Shown here: piece by piece, positions 53,563 through 63,051 of the stretch | Layout of the letters: each line of letters begins with the position of its first letter | Numbering within the stretch: the stretch's first letter is position 1 | Assembly: GCF_910592395.1 (NCBI RefSeq) | Contig: NC_088308.1 | Span: 27,355,501-27,419,500, forward strand | Direction: 5' to 3' | Source: Lineus longissimus | Taxonomy: Eukaryota; Nemertea; Pilidiophora; Heteronemertea; Lineidae | DNA: 64,000 nucleotides | Notes under the pieces: model-generated | Databases searched by the model: none | The model's input: the letters and a program-made list of their open reading frames with translations, nothing else | Told to the model about the DNA's origin: nothing | Made by a program: the position numbers and the translations under genes

Positions 53563-53895
53563 TGGCTTTCGTCCACGTCGGTTATCGGTAATTCTCGCGA
53601 CTGACGAGACTCCTCACGACTGATGGCCTATGAACGGCAACGTCGGGGCATGCCCATACATGGGGACCTGAGTTAGACCTGGAAGTTTTCCATTCCCAGG
53701 AGTCGCAGAACCTTTAACCCCAGCAGGAAAACCTTCAAAATGTGAGATTGCGATGGTCCAAGAAACTTGTGGTCAAAAAGTTTAAAATTTCCCATGGTTT
53801 ACATTTTGGACATTTTGATATTTTCTTGTAATAATACCTCTTCTATGGTATGATATTAAGAAGTATATCGGAAAAGATGTCATAGAAGTTATATC
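53563..53895 (-). promoter_or_regulatory. Short 5' flank of TXNDC11-like gene, bounded by the retrotransposon
   Basis: The 333 bp between the start codon and the LTR include a locally CpG-rich segment around 53565-53650 (CGTCC, CGTCGG, TCGCGA), the likely promoter core. No TATA box is evident. Any more distal control elements have been pushed 7.4 kb away by the retrotransposon. Confidence 0.4.
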
Positions 53896-54140
53896 TGTGA
53901 AGTTTCGTCGGGGGTACTTCTCCTTGCTCGGCATTAACTCACGCTAACATATCTTCATGTCTATAAAACTCCTTTATTCCTTCGACACAGAATCCCCACA
54001 TCTCATCTTAAACCATGCCGTCTTCCCCCTCTCCACTCCTACGGTGTCTCATCATGGTCCCGTCACCCGGCAGCCTCCGAAGAGACTGGTGGCGCCATCT
54101 GGCCTAAGGCCAACACACCAAGAGCTACCAGATCACCACA
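53896..54140 (-). repeat. 3' LTR of the gypsy element (245 bp)
   Basis: Identical to 61065-61309 as far as I can compare base by base. In element orientation it starts TGTGG and ends TTCACA. It contains AATAAA (minus strand, 53973-53978) and a TTTTATAG stretch that could serve as a TATA-like or polyadenylation region. As the 3' LTR it faces the TXNDC11-like gene, so it could act as an alternative promoter. Confidence 0.95.
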
Positions 54141-54151
54141 CCATCCCCACC
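54141..54151 (-). other. Polypurine tract of the gypsy element
   Basis: On the minus strand GGTGGGGATGG lies directly against the 5' end of the 3' LTR, the position used to prime plus-strand DNA synthesis. One T interrupts each half, so it is a short but acceptable tract. Confidence 0.7.
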
Positions 54152-54752
54152 AAAATTGGTCGAGCCTCAGGATCGAACACTACATAGCACGGTACACAGG
54201 CAGTTACAAAACGAAATACACGGTTGTCATACAAAACAAAATACATGGTTATCAAATTTCGATACAAAAATAATAAATGATTAAATGCACTTCCGGCACG
54301 CCCTCAGCAGTCAGAATCAAGAACTGAGTATGAAAACTGCCAAAATCAGCAGTCCTTTACAGTAAACTCCAGTCTCATAATATTTCACTGTACAAGTCTT
54401 TCACGTGTCCATTAGCTATGTCTCTAGTGTGACACTTCAGAATAAACAAAACATGATAAATACACAAATATCCAAAAATAAATCCGAGTTGAGAACGTCC
54501 TTCTAAACACGGTAATTGCACAAGGAAGAATATAAAACAACACTTGGGCTGGGGTCCATATGGGTCAGAGCGATCCCACCACCAATCCTTTGCAGAGCGC
54601 TAGGAAAGGGGTCCCCACTTTAATCCTGCCGGCGGATGTACTCGATCAAAAAGAGTCCAACCTCCCTCATCCCCTCCCAGCTGTAGGAGAAGAGTCAGAT
54701 TCCTACAGATCCTGCCCTGAAATTATCTTAAAGTAATGAGCAGAAAGTTTGA
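54152..54752 (-). other. Non-coding 3' region of the gypsy element
   Basis: About 600 bp between the pol stop codon and the polypurine tract, with no open frame of note. The position matches where an env gene or chromodomain extension would lie in other lineages, but neither is visible. Confidence 0.5.
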
Positions 54753-57710
54753 TTATGTAGGTCGACTTCCACGGAGTTCCCGCCCTTTCTTCAACCACAG
54801 GGCCTTCCTTCTGGCAATGCGATCCTGCTGGGCCAGATGGTTGACGCAACAACCAATGGACAATCTGTAGCGAGCTGGTTTTCTTAGATCGTCCCTAGGA
54901 CGAAACTTGCGGCTGGGTGGTGGATCAGTTGTCACGCTTGGCGCAGAATCAGAGCTACTCTCAAGGTTACCTAGAACAGTGACCACCTCTGGTGTGCAGA
55001 GCGCTGCACCGGAGGCATTCTCGGAGTCGGAATGGCTGTCATGGTTACCTAGAGCAGTGACCACCTCTGGTGTGCAGAGCGCTGCACCAGAGGCACCAGA
55101 TACAGGGGAAGTTGGTACTGAGTCAAAAACTGGCTGCAGAAGAGTTTCTCTAGTTTGTCCTGCTTTTGGGCTAGTCCCGGTGTTGCTATCTTGTTCAGCC
55201 TGTGGGTCCTCAGCACGAGAGTGAAAAACCTTGAGGTTATTGAGGTGTACTACCTTAGGACGCCGGTTACGTCCATTCACTCGTCTTATCCTGTAATTCA
55301 CCTCAGATATTTTTTTCAGTACCTCAAAAGGTCCCTCCCAGCGTCTGTGGAACTTTGACACTTCCTCTGGCTTCACATGATGGTTACGTAGCAACACCAT
55401 ATCACCCGCACCAAAAGATGTCATCTTAGTCTTCAAGTCATAGTGTGTCCTTTGCCTTCTCTGGGCCAACTTCAAATTCTCTCGAGCTCTCCTGTGGGCA
55501 GAGTCAATTCGGTCACGGAGTTTCGCGACATGAGCCGTTGTCTCGATGGAGGGTGTCTCTGGAGCACCAATTACCAGATCCAACGGAACTGTCATCTCCT
55601 CCCCAAATGTCATGCAGTATGGAGTCTCTTGAGTGGATGCTTGGATGCTGCTTCGGAAAGCCATAAGCGATGCTGGAAGGTGTTCATCCCAGTCCAATCC
55701 CTCTTGGTCAACCATGGTCATCAGCATATCCTTTAGTGTGCCATTGAAGTTTTCCACCTGCCCGTTGCACTGGGGGTGGTATGCTGTGGTACGGCTCTTG
55801 TGGACATTCAGCAGCTGGCACATTTCAGCAAACACCGTGGACTCAAAGTTCCTCCCTTGATCACTGTGGAGGTTCTCTGGTGCGCCGAATCGACAAACAT
55901 AGTCGTTCACCAGAACCTTAGCACAGGTGGTGGCCTTCTGATTTCTCAGAGCCCAGGCTTCTGGCCATTTTGAAAATGCATCCTGTGCCACCAAGATGTA
56001 GCGATGGCCTCTCCTGGAAGGTGGATTGATCGGCCCAACGATGTCTATATGCAACCGCTGGTTGCGGCGGCCTGCAGGGATGCTCTTAAGGGGTGCCTTG
56101 TTACGCTTACCTCCCTTGCATTTTTGGCAGATTTCACAAGTTCTGACAAAGTCGACCACATTCCTTTTTAAGCCAGGGCGCCAGCAACGCTGTTTTGCCT
56201 TCCCAAGGGTCTTGGCCACTCCTAGATGGGCACCAGCAAAACCACTATGGATCTCCTCCAGCACTGGGTTAACAAAAGATGAGGGCAGTACTAGGCGAAG
56301 CCTGTCATTATCTGGAGCCCTGCAGTACAGAATGCCATCCTGGATCACCAGATTGGGGTGCTGGGCCCATACAGCCCTCTCCGTCCTACTGCATCCCATC
56401 ATTACTTCTTCCAGTGGCTTGTCAGTTGTTTCCGACACGTGGAGGTACACTGACCTCAAATCAGGGTCATCCTTTTGCGCTTGCTGGATTTCTTCCCGGT
56501 TCCACATGAATTCGGGTGTCTTCAGACCGGTGGCTTTCCTTGGCGACTGGATTGCACTCACCTGTAAGGTTTGAGATTTGGCCTCCGTGGGACCACACGT
56601 AGGGCAGTCCCCATGTCGACGCATCCTTTTGGGTCGCCTTGACAGAGCGTCTGCGTTCCCATGCTTTGTACCAGAGCGGTGTTCTATTTCATAATCAAAT
56701 TCGGCCAACCTCTCTAACCAGCGAGCAACCTGACCGGACGGCTCCTTGAAATTTAACAGCCATTTGACAGCCATATTGTCAGTCCTCACTCGAAAGCGTT
56801 TCCCCAGCAAATAGTACCTGAAGTGCTCCGCAAATGTTACTAGTGCCAGCATTTCTCTACGCGTGGTGCAATAATTGGTTTCCCCACCTTGAAACACCTT
56901 GCTTCCGTAAGCAATCACCTTCTCTGATCCGTCTTGCTGTTTCTGTGACAAGACTCCACCCATTGCCCGGTCGCTGGCGTCTGTGTCTAAGACAAACTCC
57001 CCTGCCTCTGGACTGAAGTCTGGGTAAGCTAATACCGGGGAAGAGATCAACTTTTCCTTTAATGTCCTGAAAGCAATCTCACATTTCTCGGACCACACGA
57101 ATGGCACCTCCTTCCTTGTCAGGTTGTGAAGAGGCGCCGCTATGTGGGCAAACTCTGGCACAAACTGTTGGTAATAAGTGGCAAGTCCCATGAACGAACG
57201 AACCTCCGACACATTCGCTGGGGTAGGCCATTCAGCTACTTTGGCAATCTTGTCTTCATCGGTGCAGATTCCATCCTTCGTCACTTTGTGGCCGAGGAAC
57301 TTAACAAGTGGTCGGAATAGCTTGCACTTGGATGGCTTCAGTTTGAGGTTAGCCGATTCCAAACGAGTGAAAACCTCTTCAAGACGGGACAGGTGCTGCT
57401 CGAATGTCTCAGAGTGGACGATTATGTCGTCCAGGTATACAAGACAATACTCCAAGCCCCCAAGGACGATGTTCATCAGCCTAGTGAAGGTGGCCGGGGC
57501 TCCAGTGAGACCAAATGGCATAACACGCCATTCATACTGTTTAACCCCCGAAACAAACGAGGTCTTGGCCCGGTCTCCTGGCGCCATGCCCACTTGCCAG
57601 TACCCGCTTGCACAATCGAGGCAAGAGAAGAACTGAGAGCCCGATAGCTTGTTTAGAGTTTCATCTATCCTTGGCAGTGGTTGTGCAGACTTTACTGAGG
57701 TGGCATTCAA
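54753..57710 (-). CDS. pol: gypsy pol, downstream part: RT core, RNase H, integrase
   Basis: 985 codons in the same frame as the upstream pol part, directly after a UGA at 57713-57711; the first codon shown is TTG, so this is a continuation rather than an independent start. Positions in this part: RT FxxxDxxxGYWQ near 28-39, YLDD at 92-95, RNase H Asp242/Asp244 (LDTDAS) and TDN at 310-312. The integrase H2C2 finger is His488, His495, Cys525 and Cys528, followed by the catalytic D556, D617, E653 (DD35E) and a GPF-type segment (WEGPF) near 791. The C-terminus (about 830-985) is a hydrophilic extension with a duplicated SGAALCTPEVVT motif. All catalytic residues of RNase H and integrase are intact. 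Regulation presumably comes from the 5' LTR. Confidence 0.93.
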   Translation of the reverse strand: MNATSVKSAQPLPRIDETLNKLSGSQFFSCLDCASGYWQVGMAPGDRAKTSFVSGVKQYEWRVMPFGLTGAPATFTRLMNIVLGGLEYCLVYLDDIIVHSETFEQHLSRLEEVFTRLESANLKLKPSKCKLFRPLVKFLGHKVTKDGICTDEDKIAKVAEWPTPANVSEVRSFMGLATYYQQFVPEFAHIAAPLHNLTRKEVPFVWSEKCEIAFRTLKEKLISSPVLAYPDFSPEAGEFVLDTDASDRAMGGVLSQKQQDGSEKVIAYGSKVFQGGETNYCTTRREMLALVTFAEHFRYYLLGKRFRVRTDNMAVKWLLNFKEPSGQVARWLERLAEFDYEIEHRSGTKHGNADALSRRPKRMRRHGDCPTCGPTEAKSQTLQVSAIQSPRKATGLKTPEFMWNREEIQQAQKDDPDLRSVYLHVSETTDKPLEEVMMGCSRTERAVWAQHPNLVIQDGILYCRAPDNDRLRLVLPSSFVNPVLEEIHSGFAGAHLGVAKTLGKAKQRCWRPGLKRNVVDFVRTCEICQKCKGGKRNKAPLKSIPAGRRNQRLHIDIVGPINPPSRRGHRYILVAQDAFSKWPEAWALRNQKATTCAKVLVNDYVCRFGAPENLHSDQGRNFESTVFAEMCQLLNVHKSRTTAYHPQCNGQVENFNGTLKDMLMTMVDQEGLDWDEHLPASLMAFRSSIQASTQETPYCMTFGEEMTVPLDLVIGAPETPSIETTAHVAKLRDRIDSAHRRARENLKLAQRRQRTHYDLKTKMTSFGAGDMVLLRNHHVKPEEVSKFHRRWEGPFEVLKKISEVNYRIRRVNGRNRRPKVVHLNNLKVFHSRAEDPQAEQDSNTGTSPKAGQTRETLLQPVFDSVPTSPVSGASGAALCTPEVVTALGNHDSHSDSENASGAALCTPEVVTVLGNLESSSDSAPSVTTDPPPSRKFRPRDDLRKPARYRLSIGCCVNHLAQQDRIARRKALWLKKGRELRGSRPT
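54965..55100 (-). repeat. In-frame duplication in the pol C-terminal extension (78-nt period)
   Basis: The block GGTTACCTAGA...CAGTGACCACC begins at 54965 and recurs at 55043, a period of 78 nt (26 codons). On the minus strand it encodes two copies of ASGAALCTPEVVT followed by LGN. Related xALGxxxS patterns occur in the N-terminal linker of pol. It indicates a flexible, fast-evolving tail. Confidence 0.75.
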
Positions 57711-59312
57711 TCAGCGGTAGTCTATACAAAGGCGAAATGACCCATCATGTTTCCGAGCGAGAACAATTGGGGCACTCCAAGGACTCTGTGACTCTTGAAT
57801 TAAGTTCCGGTCCAGGAGCTCCTTGATGGTCTTGTCTACAAATTCTTGCTGATGAGGTGGCACTCGCCTCGGGCGCTGTTTGATGGGTTGTGCTCCTTCA
57901 GTGTCGATCGTGTGTTCGGCTATGTGCGTCTGTCCCAGATCAAAGTCACCCATTGAGAATACCTTTTGATGCCTTCTGACAAGATCTATCACTGCCTCTG
58001 TCTGTTGTCCTGAAAGGCCCAACTCAGTCACCTCTAACTTCTCTAGCAAGGCTCCTAACCTGGCCTCATCTTCCAGCGTACTTGGCTGTTCCGGTGTAGT
58101 CTCAACCTTGGTTTTACCAGCAGAACAAATATTCAGATTTTGCACCCCTTCCTTATCTACCGGTGGGGATCCATCCATCCCAGGGGACAGAATCCTCTCG
58201 GCTGACCCAACCTCTGCCACTGGATGGAACCAACCGATTGTCCTGCAGGCCCTGATAAAAATTGGCTTGTCAGTGAAATTCGCCACTCTCACCGGCATTT
58301 TCCCATAGTCGGATGACACCAGGGACCTCCCTGTTGTAAAGCCTATAGTGCCCTTTTGAGCTTCTATCAGACCTGGGGTGAGATGGCTTTCCTTCCTGCT
58401 CCTAGACAGTTTCCCGGCCAGGATCATCTCCGTTCCTGCAGGTATTCTTGTATTCCTCCCCATGATCACCCTGCATACCTTGAGGACACCCTGTTGGTTG
58501 CGTAGGGGCACCTCATTCCCAGCCACCTCAAGGGTGGCAGTTCTGTAGTCAATACTGCAACCCTGAGCTTGAAGAAAGTCACTTCCCAGTAGACACTCGT
58601 GGGCTAGGTTCTCAACGACCACAACTGGGTGGCTAAACTGCGAGGATCCAAGGCCTAATGGTACATCAGCCATCCCAAGAATCTTCAATTCTTCTCCTGT
58701 TGCAGACTGTAGGCTTGCATCTACCTCCTGGAGTGGTCGGCCTGAAGAACTTGGACATCTTCTCCAGAGGTCGCCACTCACTAGAGTAAGAGCTGCACCT
58801 GTGTCAAGGAGCATTGTGGTTGGTGTACCTTCAATTTCTCCATTTACATACAAGCTGGTGTCTTTAAATGTAATCTGACCAATAGAGAGAGGTCTCCTTT
58901 GGTTGGTACCGCCCAATGGCTGAAATTCTACTGCATCTGGGTTTAGGGTCCCTGTCGATGGTAATGGTGTTTCAGTCTTACCCAGAGCGGTGACTGACTC
59001 TGTGCTAGAGATACCCAGAGCGGTGTCTCCAGTATGCCGCCCTCCAGAAATGGTGTTGTCATCTGGGACTCTATGGATGGTCTCTTTGGTGGTCATCAGG
59101 TGATCCATAGGGACAGATACCCGTACATGCTCAGCATTTGGGGAAATGTAGCCAGAAGGTGGCAAATCTAGAGCAGTGCCATTCTCGGAGGTAGCCAGAA
59201 CGTTACCTCGGAGAACCAGTGACTCATTCCCACACCAAATGCCAGCTGGAGCTTCTACTGATGTCTGAGGGTCCGTCCGCCCCGTGACGACCCCCACTTG
59301 GAGTTTTCCTGA
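57711..59312 (-). CDS. pol: gypsy pol, upstream part: protease and start of RT, ended by UGA
   Basis: The frame opens after a stop at 59315-59313, overlaps the end of gag by about 56 nt and is shifted -1 relative to it, so expression by -1 ribosomal frameshifting is likely. A linker of about 130 residues precedes the aspartic protease with LLDTGA (Asp165 counting from the codon at 59297). After a further linker the RT N-terminus appears (PHQQEFVDKTIKELLDRNLI, SPWSAPIVLARKHDG, ending LCIDYR). The reading frame stops at UGA 57713-57711, immediately after that conserved RT motif and in frame with the rest of pol. This is either a nonsense mutation (the site is compatible with a C-to-T change at a CpG) or, less likely, a readthrough codon. 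Confidence 0.9.
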   Translation of the reverse strand, partial: SGKLQVGVVTGRTDPQTSVEAPAGIWCGNESLVLRGNVLATSENGTALDLPPSGYISPNAEHVRVSVPMDHLMTTKETIHRVPDDNTISGGRHTGDTALGISSTESVTALGKTETPLPSTGTLNPDAVEFQPLGGTNQRRPLSIGQITFKDTSLYVNGEIEGTPTTMLLDTGAALTLVSGDLWRRCPSSSGRPLQEVDASLQSATGEELKILGMADVPLGLGSSQFSHPVVVVENLAHECLLGSDFLQAQGCSIDYRTATLEVAGNEVPLRNQQGVLKVCRVIMGRNTRIPAGTEMILAGKLSRSRKESHLTPGLIEAQKGTIGFTTGRSLVSSDYGKMPVRVANFTDKPIFIRACRTIGWFHPVAEVGSAERILSPGMDGSPPVDKEGVQNLNICSAGKTKVETTPEQPSTLEDEARLGALLEKLEVTELGLSGQQTEAVIDLVRRHQKVFSMGDFDLGQTHIAEHTIDTEGAQPIKQRPRRVPPHQQEFVDKTIKELLDRNLIQESQSPWSAPIVLARKHDGSFRLCIDYR

Positions 59313-60526
59313 TCATTCTTGGGGCAAGACCTGGCCATATGTCCAGTGCCATGGCAGTTATAGCACTCTATGGTTGGGCACTGACGGGCCTGGTGACCCC
59401 ACTCCTTACAACGCCAACATCGCATGTCCTCAGACGTCCTCTCAGAATTTGTTGTGCCGGTGGATTCCAACTTGCTTATCCTGGATTCCATCTTCTGCAG
59501 CAGGTCCAGAACCTTGCTTATGTCCGAATCTGCTTTCGGTGCAGTGGTCCCAGAGGTAGCACTTGCCACCCTGCCTTTCCCGGATGATGCACTACCATCA
59601 TTCCTATCCTCACGCTGCCTGGTCCCCTGTTTGAGAAGGAGCTGTGCAGCCTCTAGCTGACGCACTTTCCTTATGGCTTCTCCCACGGATTTTGGGGAAC
59701 TCATGAGAAGTTGTTGCTTAACAGGTTCTGTGGCAGTCACTCCCAACAGAAACTGGTCCTTTGCCATCTCTTGTTGTAGGGAAAACCCACTTTCTGGATA
59801 AGCATTTAGGGCCAATTCCAATAAAACGTCAGCAAATGTTTCGTAAGATTCAGAGCTTCCCTGTGTGCGTGCCCTTAATTGTAGTTTATAGTCCTCACGG
59901 GTCACATTGTGGAATCTATGCTCAAGTGCACTAGAGAACTCCTCATAATTCAAGGAAGGGGCCAAGTGCAAATTTGCTACAGCCATGTATGCTTGATGGT
60001 CAAGACGCGATAGAATTTGCTGCCTCCTCTCCGACACAGGTATTTTTGTCAGGTCAGCATAGGTGTTAAAGCGCTCAAGCCATATCCGAAAGCTCTGATT
60101 AACCATAAATGGTTTGGGGGCCTGCACTTTTGCCGAGGAATGTCGGGCCGTCCCCTCCTGTTTCAATCTGCTCTCGACTAAGGATGTAAACGAGTCCAGA
60201 AATGATGACATCAATTCTCCCATGTCTGCACCAGCATCCAAATCTTCCCGTGTCCTCTGTCCAGCAGGGGTCACTGGTGGAAGCGGGGTACTACTGGCTC
60301 TCAAAGCGGGTGTACCAGGTGATGCCGGGGACAGGTTCAATGTACGGGGACCACTACGCTGGAAGTCCTCAAATCCCACTCTTCGGTAAGGGTTGTGACC
60401 TGGTGGTGCACATATTCCAGCAGCCCTCGGTGGTCCTCGTGGGGTGTCCATGGCCGGGACCACACCCCCCTGCACTATCGGAGTTCTACAATTCTGATCC
60501 GTCACCACATCAAAGAATTCAGCCAT
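59255..60526 (-). CDS. gag: gypsy gag polyprotein
   Basis: 423 codons from ATG at 60526. The central part (about 130-300) has the retrotransposon-gag helical capsid pattern, for example LERFNTYADLTKI, ILSRLDHQAY, LEHRFHNVTREDY and DQFLLGV. Near the C-terminus are two perfect CX2CX4HX4C zinc knuckles, Cys370-Cys383 and Cys388-Cys401, which bind RNA as nucleocapsid. The frame is uninterrupted. The tail after the second knuckle overlaps pol, and the string CAGGAAAAC in the overlap is an imperfect candidate slip site. The product should form the virus-like particle in the cytoplasm. Confidence 0.92.
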   Translation of the reverse strand: MAEFFDVVTDQNCRTPIVQGGVVPAMDTPRGPPRAAGICAPPGHNPYRRVGFEDFQRSGPRTLNLSPASPGTPALRASSTPLPPVTPAGQRTREDLDAGADMGELMSSFLDSFTSLVESRLKQEGTARHSSAKVQAPKPFMVNQSFRIWLERFNTYADLTKIPVSERRQQILSRLDHQAYMAVANLHLAPSLNYEEFSSALEHRFHNVTREDYKLQLRARTQGSSESYETFADVLLELALNAYPESGFSLQQEMAKDQFLLGVTATEPVKQQLLMSSPKSVGEAIRKVRQLEAAQLLLKQGTRQREDRNDGSASSGKGRVASATSGTTAPKADSDISKVLDLLQKMESRISKLESTGTTNSERTSEDMRCWRCKEWGHQARQCPTIECYNCHGTGHMARSCPKNDQENSKWGSSRGGRTLRHQ

Positions 60527-61045
60527 ATTTATGAGTTTCGATAATACTTAATGAATATGCAATAAACAAGTATACTCTCCCACCACAACAAATAGCCGAC
60601 CAGAATTACCGCAATAGAAACACAATATCATTAACTAATGAACAATACTATAGTGATTGGCACTACAGAGCGTGTACCACTGGTAATGCAGAACAGAGCG
60701 TTAGCACACCTAACAGGCCACCATACATTCGCACTTGTGGACTAGCCCAGTACCAGCCATGCAGTGCGCGAGACTGGCAATATAATTATACTAAAAATCC
60801 AGGCAGAAAGTTCATGAAAGCCAACCACGGCGCTACAACTCACTAATGCTTGTGTCTAGGCAATGCCTGCAGTGCTCACCCGACACAAAACTCAATTAAA
60901 TATAGCACAGTAGCACACAACGAACGGCGTAAAAACAAGGGGCCGTAATACACTGCCGCAGTATATACAACAAGCCCGCACGCAAGCGCGAGTGTCAGAT
61001 AGGGCCGGCAAAGTTGGAAAATTAACTGCGATCGGGTCCAGAATT
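60527..61045 (-). other. 5' leader of the gypsy element
   Basis: About 520 bp of untranslated leader between the primer-binding site and the gag ATG. It is likely to hold the packaging and dimerisation signals. No open frame is recognised. Confidence 0.5.
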
Positions 61046-61063
61046 CCTGTACAGCTGTCACCA
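61046..61063 (-). other. Primer-binding site of the gypsy element
   Basis: One base inside the 5' LTR the minus strand reads TGGTGACAGCTGTACAGG, beginning with the TGG complementary to a tRNA 3' CCA. The first seven bases match tryptophan-tRNA type sites, but the match stops there, so the priming tRNA is not assigned. Confidence 0.6.
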
Positions 61064-61064
61064 G

Positions 61065-61309
61065 TGTGAAGTTTCGTCGGGGGTACTTCTCCTTGCTCGG
61101 CATTAACTCACGCTAACATATCTTCATGTCTATAAAACTCCTTTATTCCTTCGACACAGAATCCCCACATCTCATCTTAAACCATGCCGTCTTCCCCCTC
61201 TCCACTCCTACGGTGTCTCATCATGGTCCCGTCACCCGGCAGCCTCCGAAGAGACTGGTGGCGCCATCTGGCCTAAGGCCAACACACCAAGAGCTACCAG
61301 ATCACCACA
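61065..61309 (-). repeat. 5' LTR of the gypsy element (245 bp)
   Basis: Identical copy of 53896-54140. It would drive transcription leftwards through gag and pol. Its outer boundary is followed by TATC (61310-61313), the second copy of the target duplication. Confidence 0.95.
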
Positions 61310-61402
61310 TATCAAAGAAATTTCTCATGTATCTAGATTTGAAAAGTTACTTAAATGATTCTTTTGATGTGATATTCCTGATATTTGTGCTTTAAACCTC
61401 TG

Positions 61403-61626
61403 CCAGCTGGTTATCTGGTCAGGTTGGGAAGACCTTGACACAACCTAAAAATAACACCAAGGTTACCGCTAATGAACTTTGGAGACGACAGGACAGCCTA
61501 CGTAACAACCAACCTCTTCCAGCTGGTTATCTGGTCAGGTTGGGAAGACACTGACACAACCTTCAAAGGGTCCTTTAGCTGTACACGGACAATGGAACAA
61601 CCAACATCTGCCAGCTGGTTATCTGA
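61403..61626. repeat. Local repeats of a 44-bp motif (2 full, 1 partial)
   Basis: CCAGCTGGTTATCTGGTCAG and the following TTGGGAAGAC...TGACACAACCT occur at 61403-61446 and 61519-61562 with two or three differences. A truncated third copy (GCCAGCTGGTTATCTG) is at 61611-61626. The spacing is irregular (116 and 92 bp), so the DNA between has diverged or the copies arose separately. Confidence 0.75.
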
Positions 61627-63050
61627 TCTCACGAGACTGGTTGTACCCAATATCTACCTGACAACTCTTTAAGTACGACTTGAGCATCTTAGAAGACTGG
61701 TGAATCCTCCCAAAGTCCTTTCCCTCATGCAGCACGTGCTACCAAAAATTCATCCATATAGCCAGGTCAGGACCAGGCTTGGTCCAGGGTGGCTCATTGA
61801 CCTTGGGTAGCCAGGTGTGGACCCGGTCAAATTTTTCCTAAGGGTGGAGACAAGACCCACCCAGTAGAAACATGGTGCACTTCGTTGGGAGAGTACTCAT
61901 CTTGGTCAGACAGAAAACGCATAGTGAAGGGGCAGCGCATGGCACATCCAACATAGACTTGGTACATTCTCTGGCAACATGGCGAGCTATGAAGGGGAGG
62001 GCACATCCAGAAGAGATATGGTGCAAGAACGTCTTTAAAAAAATGCATTGGGAATTCACCGGTTTGGTTGTATAAGAAATATATATACTAGCCATACAGC
62101 AGGTCAAGAAAGAAAAATGCGTCATACTTTGTATAACCTACGTGTTTAAGATGCAGGAAGATTGTCTTATTTTAATTTTCGGCACCACACCATTGTTTGT
62201 TTCACTCAAGTACAATTGTCGGGTATTTTTCATTTGTGGTAAATTAGAATTTTATGGGTTGTTTCACTGGAGATGACTACCATTGCACCCTGGTGGAAGT
62301 CTCCGGAGAAACTTGACCCCCATGCAGTCAGAGTGCTGGTATCAAAGCCCGGTTCAAAGACATCGGAGCGAAAGCTTTTGCCAATGAGACAGTACTGGCC
62401 TGGCTCCTTAGGGTAGTGGATTGAAGCCTATTTTAATGGACTTATGAGACCACTGCATGCACTCTGAATTCTGTCCTCACTCGAAGGCACATCAGGTCTC
62501 TTGTCTTCCTTGATGAGATAATACTGGTATTCCACTTGCGGACAACATCAGCTTTATAATCTTACCTCGATGTTGATGGTAGGCCTATAGCTCAGAGTGT
62601 AGGAATGAGAAGTATCCTCTATTGACAGAGACGCATACAAAACGCCACCTTAAAAAGCAGAGACTAACATATAGCAGAGCCCTGTCACAATCAACTGGGC
62701 TTTCAGCTGGGACAAGTTTATACCTAGGGTACAGCCTTCATTCATTTTCCTCATACTTTTTTGGGCTCTGTGGTACTTACTGCCTCAATTGACCATGTCC
62801 TAACACCTGTCCTCAAAGACATGGTTTATTATCAATGACACTCAAATGCTGATATCCCGTTTTGATGTGATTTGAATACAATCAGACTTCGCTGTGATTT
62901 GGTTCATTCAAGCTATTTTTTGAAGATAATTGTCCTCAGTTGAAAGGAGGTTCACCTCAAGAACTGTAAAGTCAAGGTTTTTCAAGAAAGGCTTCTGCTT
63001 GACTCATCCATGAAAAGACAAAGGCTAACAGAAGAAATATTATGCAAATG
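61627..63050. other. Non-coding stretch
   Basis: No supported exon. Open frames are under 100 codons with no recognisable motif. It is likely intergenic DNA between the retrotransposon and a gene beyond the right edge. Confidence 0.35.
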
Positions 63051-63051
63051 T

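Larger units (their letters stand above)
53896..61309 (-). mobile_element. Ty3/gypsy (Metaviridae-type) LTR retrotransposon, 7,414 bp
   Basis: Complete minus-strand element bounded by identical 245-bp LTRs (TGTGGTGATC...ACTTCACA in its own orientation). The 4-bp TATC at 53892-53895 and 61310-61313 is the target duplication; ATATC is possible if one A is shared with the LTR end. The order is 5' LTR, primer site, 538-bp leader, gag, pol (protease, RT, RNase H, integrase), about 610 bp non-coding, polypurine tract, 3' LTR. Integrase after RNase H places it in Ty3/gypsy rather than Ty1/copia. I see no env frame and no chromodomain. LTR identity implies a young insertion. The only coding lesion visible is one in-frame UGA in RT. 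The element lies just upstream of the TXNDC11-like gene, in the same direction. Confidence 0.95.

Noticed and set aside
53957-54187. Plus-strand open frame repeated at 61126-61395
   Set aside because: It is the duplicate LTR sequence read on the wrong strand; it is repeated because the LTRs are identical.
54907-57636. Several plus-strand open frames of 60-180 codons
   Set aside because: They are antisense shadows of the intact pol coding sequence.
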